DNA of 64,000 nt, from the NCBI GenBank assembly GCA_040754425.1, contig JBFMCR010000001.1, positions 1-64,000 of the forward strand, written 5' to 3'. A program made the translations under genes and the position numbers. The notes under the pieces are model-generated. The model was given only the letters and a program-made list of their open reading frames with translations, did not search any database and was not told the DNA's origin. Source of the stretch: UBA6918 sp040754425. Lineage in GTDB: Bacteria > Pseudomonadota > Gammaproteobacteria > Burkholderiales > Thiobacillaceae. Below are positions 49,978-57,176 of this stretch, piece after piece. Each line of letters starts with the position of its first letter. Within the stretch, counting starts at the first letter, position 1.

Positions 49978-50769
49978 ATGCCCGACAAGAGTGTTACTGC
50001 GGACGATCTCAAGCACCTCGACACCCGCCTAGACCGCCCAACTCCGCTTTACCGCGACAACGGCCATGCCATCTATTGGCTGGGCATTCCCGAGGTCACG
50101 GCCTTTCGCTGCAATGTCTATCTCATTCACGACGGAAACGAGGCCATCCTCGTCGATCCGGGCAGCAAGGGCTTTTTCGGCCAGGTGCGAGAGCGCGTGG
50201 CACAAATCCTGCCGCCGGAAAAGGTGAGCGGCATGGTGCTGTGCCACCAGGACCCGGACGTGGCCGCGTCCATGGTCGACTGGCTGGACCTAAATCCCTC
50301 GATGCGCGTGTTCACCACGCCGCGTACGCAGGTGCTGCTGCCGCATTACGGTCGCTCCGGCTACGACTACTATGACGTGGCAGAACGGCCGGAATTCGCC
50401 CTGCCTTCGGGCAAGGTCTTGCGTTTCATTGCCGCACCTTTTCTGCATTTTCCCGGGGCCTTCGTTACCTACGATGTCGCGTCGCGCTATCTCCTGTCCG
50501 GCGACATCTGGGCGGCGCTCGATCTCGACTGGACGCTGACGGTGCAGTCCTTCGAGGAGCACATCCCCAAGATGAACCTGTTTCATCTCGACTACATGGC
50601 CTCCAACATAGCGACTCGCGGTTTCGTGAACAGTCTGGACGGCTTGGCCATTGACGCCATCCTCCCCCAGCACGGCTCCATCATCGGCGGCGAGCATGTC
50701 TCGGCCGCACTGGACTACCTGCGCAACATCCGCTGCGGTCTGGACATCATCTACGCCGACCTGGCATGA
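49978..50769 (+). CDS. ODP-type diiron metallo-beta-lactamase-fold protein
   Basis: A 263-residue protein of the flavodiiron-like beta-lactamase fold without flavodoxin domain. Iron-ligand motifs follow the oxygen-binding diiron protein pattern: LCHQDPDVAASMVDW in place of HxExDH, HFPGAFVTYD, SGDIWAALD, and the late histidine in LPQHGSII. Proteins of this type can bind O2 at a diiron centre and act as sensors. GGAGG lies 7 bases before the ATG at 49978. Its stop overlaps an ATG for the following GAF-GGDEF gene, so sensor and cyclase probably form one module. Confidence 0.8.
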   Translation: MPDKSVTADDLKHLDTRLDRPTPLYRDNGHAIYWLGIPEVTAFRCNVYLIHDGNEAILVDPGSKGFFGQVRERVAQILPPEKVSGMVLCHQDPDVAASMVDWLDLNPSMRVFTTPRTQVLLPHYGRSGYDYYDVAERPEFALPSGKVLRFIAAPFLHFPGAFVTYDVASRYLLSGDIWAALDLDWTLTVQSFEEHIPKMNLFHLDYMASNIATRGFVNSLDGLAIDAILPQHGSIIGGEHVSAALDYLRNIRCGLDIIYADLA

Positions 50770-50946
50770 AGGATCGCCCCCCCCGCTCCTGACGGCGACC
50801 AGGCGCGCATCGAGGCGCTGGAACGGGAAAACCGCCTGCTCAGGGAAGGGCTGCATCAAGCCGAGCGCATCCGCACCTTATGGAACGAAGCCGTCACCGA
50901 ACTGCAGGCGACGAAGTCCGAACTGTCCACGCTCTACCGCATCTCG
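50766..50946 (+). other. Out-of-frame 5' part of the diguanylate cyclase gene with 8-C tract
   Basis: An ATG at 50766 overlaps the ODP stop (ATGA) but runs into TGA at 50790 after a run of eight C (50777-50784). Removing one C joins it to the frame of the cyclase, giving a start MKDRPPAPDGDQ and a strong coiled coil (IEALERENRLLREGLHQ). No ATG, GTG or TTG start exists in the cyclase frame in this stretch. Confidence 0.7.
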
Positions 50947-51885
50947 ATGTCGCTGCGCGACAGCATCGAACTGGAAGAAAGCTGTCGCCAGGCGCTGCAA
51001 ATCTTTGCCGAGGCCATCGGACTCGCGCCCGAGGCCGAGCGCGGCATTTTTCTGGTACGTGGCAATGACATGAAGCTGGTCGCCTCCAATTCCATTCCCC
51101 CCGGATTCGCCGAGGCGCACGAGGGCATACAGGTCGGCACCTGCCTGTGCGGACTGGCTGCCGCCGAGGGCAAAATCATTACCACTGCGCAGTGCGCACA
51201 TGACCCGCGCCACACCCTGGCATGGTCGCTCAAGCGTCCGCATGGCCATTTGATCATTCCGCTCAAGGCGCGCGGCAGCGTGGTCGGTGTGCTGTACTGC
51301 TATCTTGCCGAGAACACCGTTTTCGAGGCGCGCAAGCTCAAACTGTTCGAGGCCATCGGCGATCAGCTCGGCAGCGCCATCGAAAACGCGCGGCTCTATG
51401 AAGAAAAGCGCCAGGCCGCGCTGCACGATGCGCTGACCGGCCTCGACAACCGACTCAGCATGGACCTGACCCTCGCCCGGCTGCTGGCCGAGGCGCGCCG
51501 CTATCGGCGTCCCCTGGCGGTGGCGATGGCCGACATCGATTTTTTCAAGAAATTCAACGACAGCTATGGCCACCAAGCCGGTGACGCGTTGCTGACAGAG
51601 GTGGCGCAGCGCCTGCGTTGCGGCACGCGAGAAGCCGACATGGTCGCGCGCTACGGCGGGGAGGAATTCCTGCTGCTGCTGCCGCATACCACGCTCGAAC
51701 AGGCTGCCGCCCTGGCCGAGCGGCTGCGGCAGACAATCGAATCCAGCACCCCCGTCACCATCAGCATCGGCGTGGCTGCGCTCGGACCGCAGCATGACAG
51801 CCAGGATACGCTCATCAAGGCAGCCGACGATGCGTTGTATCGGGCCAAGCAGAGCGGGCGCAACCGCGTCGTCACTCAGTCCTGA
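50947..51885 (+). CDS. GAF-GGDEF diguanylate cyclase
   Basis: Makes c-di-GMP from two GTP. From this ATG the product is 312 residues: GAF domain (about 1-155; VGTCLCGLAAAEGKIITT) and GGDEF domain (about 158-310) with ALHDALTGLDNRLS, MADIDFFKKFNDSYGHQAGD and the active site RYGGEEF. An inhibitory-site READ lies five residues before GGEEF, so product inhibition is likely. The real start is probably 50766 through an 8-C tract that is out of frame in this sequence; the missing 60 residues form a coiled coil. It is tail-to-tail with, and overlaps by 14 bases, the zinc-ribbon gene. Confidence 0.9.
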   Translation: MSLRDSIELEESCRQALQIFAEAIGLAPEAERGIFLVRGNDMKLVASNSIPPGFAEAHEGIQVGTCLCGLAAAEGKIITTAQCAHDPRHTLAWSLKRPHGHLIIPLKARGSVVGVLYCYLAENTVFEARKLKLFEAIGDQLGSAIENARLYEEKRQAALHDALTGLDNRLSMDLTLARLLAEARRYRRPLAVAMADIDFFKKFNDSYGHQAGDALLTEVAQRLRCGTREADMVARYGGEEFLLLLPHTTLEQAAALAERLRQTIESSTPVTISIGVAALGPQHDSQDTLIKAADDALYRAKQSGRNRVVTQS

Positions 51886-52621
51886 CCCTGCCTTGGCGGA
51901 GCAGGCTTCGCTGCCGCTTCAGCACCAGCCCGCCCCATACCAGCCCCGCCAGCATGACCAGGCCGCCGAGCGCGTGTGCGAACGCGCCCCAGCCCTGCGC
52001 ATGCTGCAACTGGCCGAAAGCATCGAGCAGGTAAATCCAGTCGTGCGGGCCGTCCTCGCCGGTATGTCCGCCCAAGAGCGGCATTTGCGGATGCAGGGAA
52101 TCGTAGATGTAGGGCGAGAGGTCGACGAGGCTCGCGCCGGTCCACCACAGGCAAAGCGCAGCGCCGAAGTTGTCGCGGTTTTTCAGGATGAAGGCGACGC
52201 CGATGCCGAAGGGCAGGGCGAGCTGAAAGAAGCTGCCGCCGAGGATGGCGAGAAATTCACCGAAAGGCATGAACAGCACGTGCCCCGCCTCGTGGATGGG
52301 CAGCACGATGTTGTGGAAAAAGGATGCGTTGATTTCTGCCGTGCGGTAGTCGTAACCGAACAGGAATCCGCTCCATACAGCCAGCAGTGCGAGCGCAAGG
52401 GTGCGGCCATGAAAGGAGAGCGAATCCATCCGTTTTCGCGGCGCCAGCAGCGCGGCAGGCAATCCGGCGCCCTGTTCGCGCTTTTCCGGCACGGCGCGCT
52501 TGCGCAGGGGCTGGCCCCACTTGAAGAAATACAATCCGCAATTCGGGCAGCTTGCGCCGGCCGGCATCGGCTGGGGAAATTTTTGCCCGCACTTGGGGCA
52601 TTCGGAAACGGGCTCGGCCAT
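51872..52621 (-). CDS. Zinc-ribbon membrane protein with HEAGH metalloprotease-like motif
   Basis: A 249-residue protein. An N-terminal double CxxC zinc ribbon (SECPKCGQKF, ASCPNCGLYFF) is followed by a basic linker and four or five membrane helices. In the second helix region it reads VLPIHEAGHVLFMPFG, an HExxH motif like that of M50/site-2-type membrane proteases. A further conserved aspartate is seen at SLVDLSPYIYDSL. It may be a peptidase or a metal-binding scaffold; the family is not known to me. It is separated from the histidine kinase by 6 bases on the same strand. Confidence 0.75.
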   Translation of the reverse strand: MAEPVSECPKCGQKFPQPMPAGASCPNCGLYFFKWGQPLRKRAVPEKREQGAGLPAALLAPRKRMDSLSFHGRTLALALLAVWSGFLFGYDYRTAEINASFFHNIVLPIHEAGHVLFMPFGEFLAILGGSFFQLALPFGIGVAFILKNRDNFGAALCLWWTGASLVDLSPYIYDSLHPQMPLLGGHTGEDGPHDWIYLLDAFGQLQHAQGWGAFAHALGGLVMLAGLVWGGLVLKRQRSLLRQGRVRTE

Positions 52622-52627
52622 GAACGA

Positions 52628-53977
52628 TCAGTCGGCAAACCGGAGGCTGACCTTGAGGCCCTTCCCGTCCGCCCCCTCGGAAAGCGCGAGCCCGGCGCCA
52701 TGCAATTCGGCGATGCGCGCCACGATCGAAAGGCCGAGTCCGCTGCCGCAGGCTTCAGCGCCTGCCAGGCGGTGGAATCGCTTGAGGGCAGCCTCGCGCT
52801 CGGCCGCCGGAATGCCGGGGCCTTCATCCTGCACTTCCAGCAGCACTTCGCTGCCGAGCCGGCGCACGCTGACGCCAACCCCGGTTTGCGGCGGCGAATA
52901 GCGCAGGGCGTTGTCGATGAGGTTTCTCAGCAGGATGGCCAGCAGGTCGGCATGGCCGGCAACGGCGGCGCCGGCTTCGCCTTCGAGCGAGAGGCTGATG
53001 TTTTTCTTCGCCGCGGCCTGCGCGGCGTCGGTGAGCGCCGCGGCCGCGAGCCGGAAAAGGTCGACCGTTTCGGCCCGATGCTTCCAGGCATCGTGTTCGA
53101 GCCGGGCGAGCGTCAACAGCTGTTCCACCAGGCGCGTGGCGCGATCGCCCGCGGCGATGGCCTTGGCGACGGCCTGATCGCGTCCGCCGGCATCGGCAGC
53201 CCCCTGCGCCACCTGCAACTGGGTCTTGAGCGCGGCCAGCGGCGTGCGCAGTTCGTGCGCGGCGTCGCTGGTGAAGCGGCGCTCGTTCTCCAGTGTGGCC
53301 GCCACCCGCACCAGCAGCTCGTTCAGGCGTTCGACCATGGGTGCGATTTCCCTGGGCACCTCGCCCTCGATGGGAGCGAGATACTTCGGGTCGCGCCGCG
53401 CCAGCGCCTCACCGATGCGCTCCACGGGCTTCAATGCACCACCCACGCCGAACCAGACCAGAAGCCCGAGCAAGGGCAGGGCGATCGCCAGCGGCTGCAC
53501 CAGCTTTTCCAGCACTTCGCCCGCCAGGCGGTCGCGCGCGTCGGTGGCTTCTCCCACCTGCACCAGATATTCGTGCCCGGCATCCCAGTGGCTGAACACC
53601 CGCCAGCTGCGGCCATGGAAGACGACATCGGCAAAGCCTTCGTCCTTGGGCGACAGCCGTGTATCGGGCGCATCGGGCGAATGCAGCAACAGCTTGTCGC
53701 CGCCTTCCCAGATCTGGAAGGTCTCGTTGCGGGCGTACTTGTGCAGGTTCTCGACATGTTCGAGTTCGGCCTCGTCGATTTCGTGGCCGACCTGTGCGGC
53801 CAGCAGGGCGGCGCTTTCCGCCAGGTGCGCGTCCAGCAGTTCCTGCATCTCGGCGCGCGTCTCCCAGGCGGTGACGGCGGCCGCGGCCAGCCACACCAGC
53901 GCCACGCCGCCCAGCAAGACGAGCAGCAGGCGGCGGCGCACGCTGCCGCGCACGCTCAATAGCCCGGACGGGTTCAC
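52628..53977 (-). CDS. Sensor histidine kinase (QseC/PmrB-like)
   Basis: A 449-residue inner-membrane sensor: helix 1 (about 16-37), periplasmic domain (about 40-155), helix 2 (about 160-180), HAMP (about 182-235), the H-box SDAAHELRTPLAALKTQ (histidine about 245), N-box LLRNLIDNALRYSP and G-box DEGPGIP. Its start overlaps the response-regulator gene by 4 bases. Adjacent SHP/DHC/cytochrome b genes suggest it senses a redox-related signal; the ligand is unknown. Confidence 0.92.
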   Translation of the reverse strand: MNPSGLLSVRGSVRRRLLLVLLGGVALVWLAAAAVTAWETRAEMQELLDAHLAESAALLAAQVGHEIDEAELEHVENLHKYARNETFQIWEGGDKLLLHSPDAPDTRLSPKDEGFADVVFHGRSWRVFSHWDAGHEYLVQVGEATDARDRLAGEVLEKLVQPLAIALPLLGLLVWFGVGGALKPVERIGEALARRDPKYLAPIEGEVPREIAPMVERLNELLVRVAATLENERRFTSDAAHELRTPLAALKTQLQVAQGAADAGGRDQAVAKAIAAGDRATRLVEQLLTLARLEHDAWKHRAETVDLFRLAAAALTDAAQAAAKKNISLSLEGEAGAAVAGHADLLAILLRNLIDNALRYSPPQTGVGVSVRRLGSEVLLEVQDEGPGIPAAEREAALKRFHRLAGAEACGSGLGLSIVARIAELHGAGLALSEGADGKGLKVSLRFAD

Positions 53978-54639
53978 GCCACCTCCCTGGGCATGAGATA
54001 GCCCACGCCGCGCAGGGTCTGCACGATGTCGGGCGAGAGTTTCCTGCGCAGGTGATGCAGGTGCACGTCGATGGCGTTGGATTCGATTTCCTCGCCCCAG
54101 GCGTAGAGCGCGGAAGCAAGCTGCTCGCGCGAAAGCACGCGGCCGGCGTTGTTCATGAACACCTGCAGCAGGTCGAACTCGCGCGCCGACAAGGTCCTGG
54201 CCTCGCCGCGGTAGCTGACGGTGCGCGCGGCGGGATCCAGGCTCAGCGCGCCCACGGCGATGACAGGCGAGGCCTGCCCGCCGGCGCGGCGGATGAGCGC
54301 GCGCAGCCGTGCCGACAGTTCGCCCAGGTCGAAAGGCTTGACGAGGTAGTCGTCGGCGCCGGCATCGAGCCCGGTGATGCGGTCCTCCACGGTGTCGCGC
54401 GCGGTCAGGATCAGCACCGGCACGGGGTGCTTCTGCTGACGCAGGGCCTTCAGCACGTCAAGCCCGTCGCGGCGCGGCAGGCCGAGATCGAGCACGACCG
54501 CCGCATAAGGCTCGCTCTCGATGGCATGCTGTGCGGCCACGCCGTCTTTCACCCAGTCCACGCCGAAACCTCGCTGTTTGAGACCGGCCTGGATGCCGTC
54601 GCCCAGCAGGGCGTCGTCTTCAACCACCAGGATGCGCAT
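53974..54639 (-). CDS. OmpR-family response regulator (QseB-like)
   Basis: A 221-residue two-domain regulator: receiver (1-118) with EDD, phospho-acceptor aspartate in AVVLDLGLPRRDGL, and KPFDLGELSARLRAL. The winged-helix DNA-binding domain (about 125-218) has LSAREFDLLQVFMNNAGRVLS in outline and VQTLRGVGYLM. The ATG at 54639 is preferred over a TTG six bases upstream. It is downstream of the cytochrome b gene on the same strand with 17 bases between, so it may be co-transcribed with the SHP cluster. Confidence 0.93.
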   Translation of the reverse strand: MRILVVEDDALLGDGIQAGLKQRGFGVDWVKDGVAAQHAIESEPYAAVVLDLGLPRRDGLDVLKALRQQKHPVPVLILTARDTVEDRITGLDAGADDYLVKPFDLGELSARLRALIRRAGGQASPVIAVGALSLDPAARTVSYRGEARTLSAREFDLLQVFMNNAGRVLSREQLASALYAWGEEIESNAIDVHLHHLRRKLSPDIVQTLRGVGYLMPREVA

Positions 54640-54656
54640 GTTCAAGTGCCCGGAAC

Positions 54657-55379
54657 TCAGTCATCTTCGTCATGCCCGTCTTTGCGTTCATGCAGTTCGT
54701 CCTTGCCGCCGTAATCGTTGTTTTCCACGCTTTGCGCCGAGGCCCGGCCCGTCACCAGCGCATCCGGATTTCCATTAAACCAGAGCCCCCAGAATCCGGC
54801 CACCGCCACGACCAGCAGCAGTGCGGCGCCGCCCCGTTTCCTGTCGATGGCATCCCCCGGTTCGCCCTGCTTGCAGCCCGTGACCATGGCGCGCGCCAGA
54901 TTTTCCCGGTGCAGGAAACTGCTCACCAAGACGCCGGCGATGTGCACGCCCACCACGACCAGCATGGCATTGGCGAACAGCTCATGCCCCTCCTCCCACC
55001 ATTCGCCGCCTATTTCGTTGTAGGTAAGCCAACCCGACACGCCGGTGACGATGCCCAGCGCCAATAGCAGGAAGATGGCCACGGCGCCGGCCGGATTGTG
55101 GCCGAGGTAATGCTCGGGCCTGCCCGACGACAGCGACTTCAGATACTGCACGACTTTACCGGGAGCATAGGCAAAGTCCCTGAAGCGCGCATAGCGCGTG
55201 CCCGCGAAGCCCCACACCAGGCGGAAGGCGATGAGACCGAGCATGGTGTAGCCCAGCATCACGTGCAGGTCGCCGTAGCGTTCGCTTTCCGAAGTCAGCC
55301 AGGCGCCGGCAAAGCTCGCCGCCAGCAGCCAGTGAAACCAGCGCGTGGGCAGATCCCATATCAGAATCCCGGTTTTCAT
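54657..55379 (-). CDS. Cytochrome b561-type membrane protein
   Basis: A 240-residue di-haem b-type cytochrome of the inner membrane. The core has histidines in LPTRWFHWLLAASF, GDLHVMLGYTML, GHELFANAMLVVVGVHIAGVLV and a final helix GAALLLVVAVAGFWGLWF. The acidic, charged C-terminus ends KDGHDEDD. AAGGAG lies 12 bases upstream. It overlaps the diheme cytochrome gene by 4 bases. It should pass quinol electrons to the periplasmic DHC and SHP. Confidence 0.9.
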   Translation of the reverse strand: MKTGILIWDLPTRWFHWLLAASFAGAWLTSESERYGDLHVMLGYTMLGLIAFRLVWGFAGTRYARFRDFAYAPGKVVQYLKSLSSGRPEHYLGHNPAGAVAIFLLLALGIVTGVSGWLTYNEIGGEWWEEGHELFANAMLVVVGVHIAGVLVSSFLHRENLARAMVTGCKQGEPGDAIDRKRGGAALLLVVAVAGFWGLWFNGNPDALVTGRASAQSVENNDYGGKDELHERKDGHDEDD

Positions 55380-55849
55380 TTTTTGCTCACTCCTTGTGGC
55401 AGGCGCAGCGTGCGCTCGGAAAAATCGCCCCTGTCGGCGTCGGTGTGGCAGGCGGCGCAATTGGCCGCCGACTTGACCGCCGGATGCTTCCAGATGTCGC
55501 GCGGCAGTTCCCCGGCATGTTCGCGCACGAACCAGCGCGTTTCCGTGATGCGCAGCAGCGGCTTGCCCGCAGCAGCGGTATCGCGGCGGCCGGCATTGGC
55601 TTCCAGATAGCGCAGGATGTCGGCGTGGATGGCCGGCTCCAGGCTGGCATCGCTGCCGAAATGCCTGGGGAGTCCGTCCATGACCGCGCGCCAGGAGGCG
55701 GCCGACAGGAGCTGCGGCGGATAGGCCACATGGCAGGAAGCGCATTCGGACTGGTAGGCGGCATTGCGCACGTCGAATCTCTTGCCATCGGCATGGGCGG
55801 GCAGCGCGGCCAGCAGGCAGGCAGACAGGAGGGCAGGGGACCTTTTCAT
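55376..55849 (-). CDS. Diheme cytochrome c (DHC)
   Basis: A 157-residue exported dihaem cytochrome. The signal peptide ends near LPAHA. The two haem sites are SECASCHVAYPP (about 37-41 for CASCH) and NCAACHTDADRG (about 131-135). DHC-type proteins are encoded with SHP and a b561-type cytochrome and donate electrons to SHP. The third of three consecutive ATGs is chosen because AAAGGA lies 6 bases before it. Confidence 0.88.
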   Translation of the reverse strand: MKRSPALLSACLLAALPAHADGKRFDVRNAAYQSECASCHVAYPPQLLSAASWRAVMDGLPRHFGSDASLEPAIHADILRYLEANAGRRDTAAAGKPLLRITETRWFVREHAGELPRDIWKHPAVKSAANCAACHTDADRGDFSERTLRLPQGVSKK

Positions 55850-55866
55850 CATCATTCCTTTCATTC

Positions 55867-55934
55867 TTTTACCGCCAAGTTCACAGAATTCTTTCTGCTT
55901 TTCCCTCCGCGTACTCGGCGAACTTCGCGGTTAA
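55867..55934. repeat. Hairpin element K (ACCGCGAAGTTCGCCGAG arms)
   Basis: ACCGCCAAGTTCACAGAATTC and, on the other strand, ACCGCGAAGTTCGCCGAGTACGC are two variants of one word string facing each other. It fills the gap between SHP and DHC genes. The word is close to the outer arm of element I. Confidence 0.7.
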
Positions 55935-55946
55935 ACATTGCTTTCC

Positions 55947-56348
55947 TCATTTCAGCGTCAGCAGGTAGGCCAGCACATCGCCTTTTTCCTGCGCGCTGCA
56001 GGCGCGGCCGAGCACGTCGTTGCAATTGCGCCTGAACCATTTCTCGACCTTGGCCTGGCGGGTAAAGCGCGCGGCATTGGCGGACGGCGCCAGGGGCTTG
56101 ATGGGCCTGCCGGTGACGGCATGCCTGCCGGCGTCGGCGGGATTGTCGGTATGGCAGGAAGCGCAGCTCCATTCGCGGCCGTGCCGGGCGGTGAAAAAAA
56201 GCCGGCCCTGTCGTGCCGAGGGCGCCTGGTAGGCGGGGTTCTCCTGTTTCGCCTGCTGCGCATAGGCGGCGAGGAAATCGGCAGGGGTTTGGGCAAATGC
56301 AGCCGGGCTGGCCGCAGCCAGTGCGAGCAGGCAGGCAAAAATGCGCAT
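55947..56348 (-). CDS. Sphaeroides haem protein (SHP)-like cytochrome c, DUF1924
   Basis: A 133-residue periplasmic cytochrome. The signal peptide ends near AAFAQ. The haem site is WSCASCHTDNPAD, and the C-terminal segment VEKWFRRNCNDVLGRACS contains the asparagine that serves as a labile sixth ligand in SHP. SHP binds O2, NO and similar ligands in the reduced, high-spin state. AAGGAGACCACC precedes the ATG, a strong ribosome-binding site. It is the first gene of SHP-DHC-cytb-RR-HK on the minus strand. Confidence 0.88.
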   Translation of the reverse strand: MRIFACLLALAAASPAAFAQTPADFLAAYAQQAKQENPAYQAPSARQGRLFFTARHGREWSCASCHTDNPADAGRHAVTGRPIKPLAPSANAARFTRQAKVEKWFRRNCNDVLGRACSAQEKGDVLAYLLTLK

Positions 56349-56434
56349 GGTGGTCTCCTTGGCTGTTTCGATGCGCCAAGGATGGGAGGCGGAAATTAAG
56401 CACCCATTAAGGGCCCGCGCAGGACGGGCTGGGG

Positions 56435-56956
56435 CTACGCCCCCCGGCTGTCGCTCTTCGAAAGCGTCTTCTGGAATTCCTCCCAAGAGGACTCGCTGAT
56501 GTCGTAGCCTTTCTGCTTCCTGAGGTCAAGGCCTGCGCGGATGTATTCGTCCTGTTCCTGCTCGGATGCCTCCATGGAGCGCACCGCATCCTCCGCCGCC
56601 TGGCCCGTGCCGCGGATGGGAAAGCGCCAGAACACGCGTTCCAGTTCGACCCCGCACTCGTGGCGTACATGCATGCGCAGGGTGATTTCGATGATGTGCG
56701 AATAGCGGAAGCGCTTCATCGGCTCGGATTCGACAAAGGCGATATAGCTTCTGCCGCCCGGGCGCGGAATGGCCTCGACCCCGACTTCGATGCCGTCGGC
56801 ACGGAAATAGCGATCGATCGCTGCTGTGACCTTCGTGGTCTTGTCCTGCTGGCGCCGCGCCCGGTGCTTGAGCAGCAGCACATAACCGAGGATGGCAATG
56901 ACATTGAGGGCGACCAGATAGAGCAGCGACAGGTCGAAGGCGATGGTTACGGTCAT
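56435..56956 (-). CDS. Membrane-anchored protein of unknown function
   Basis: A 173-residue protein with one N-terminal helix (LSLLYLVALNVIAILGYVLLL) and a soluble cytoplasmic-type domain of mixed strands (GIEVGVEAIPRPGGRSYIAF; YSHIIEITLRMHVRHECGVEL), then a charged helical tail. AGGAGG precedes the ATG at 56956 by 8 bases. I recognise no family. It lies upstream of SHP on the same strand with an 86-base gap; co-regulation is possible. Confidence 0.7.
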   Translation of the reverse strand: MTVTIAFDLSLLYLVALNVIAILGYVLLLKHRARRQQDKTTKVTAAIDRYFRADGIEVGVEAIPRPGGRSYIAFVESEPMKRFRYSHIIEITLRMHVRHECGVELERVFWRFPIRGTGQAAEDAVRSMEASEQEQDEYIRAGLDLRKQKGYDISESSWEEFQKTLSKSDSRGA

Positions 56957-57176
56957 TACCCTGTTCCTCCTTCTTGTTTTCCCAGACTGTAAACGATACG
57001 GCCGGCAGGCGGCAATTCGCCGGCGCCCGGCCAAGGCCGGCTGGCGGGCCTGCTGGCCGTATCCCCTTGTCTGCGCAGGGGAAATTCCCGCGGGCGCATT
57101 GCCGGGCAGGGTTTTGGCCGGTTAGAATAAAAGACTTTTCGCCATTTTCGGCCGCCGCTGCTTTTTTGAACACGCC

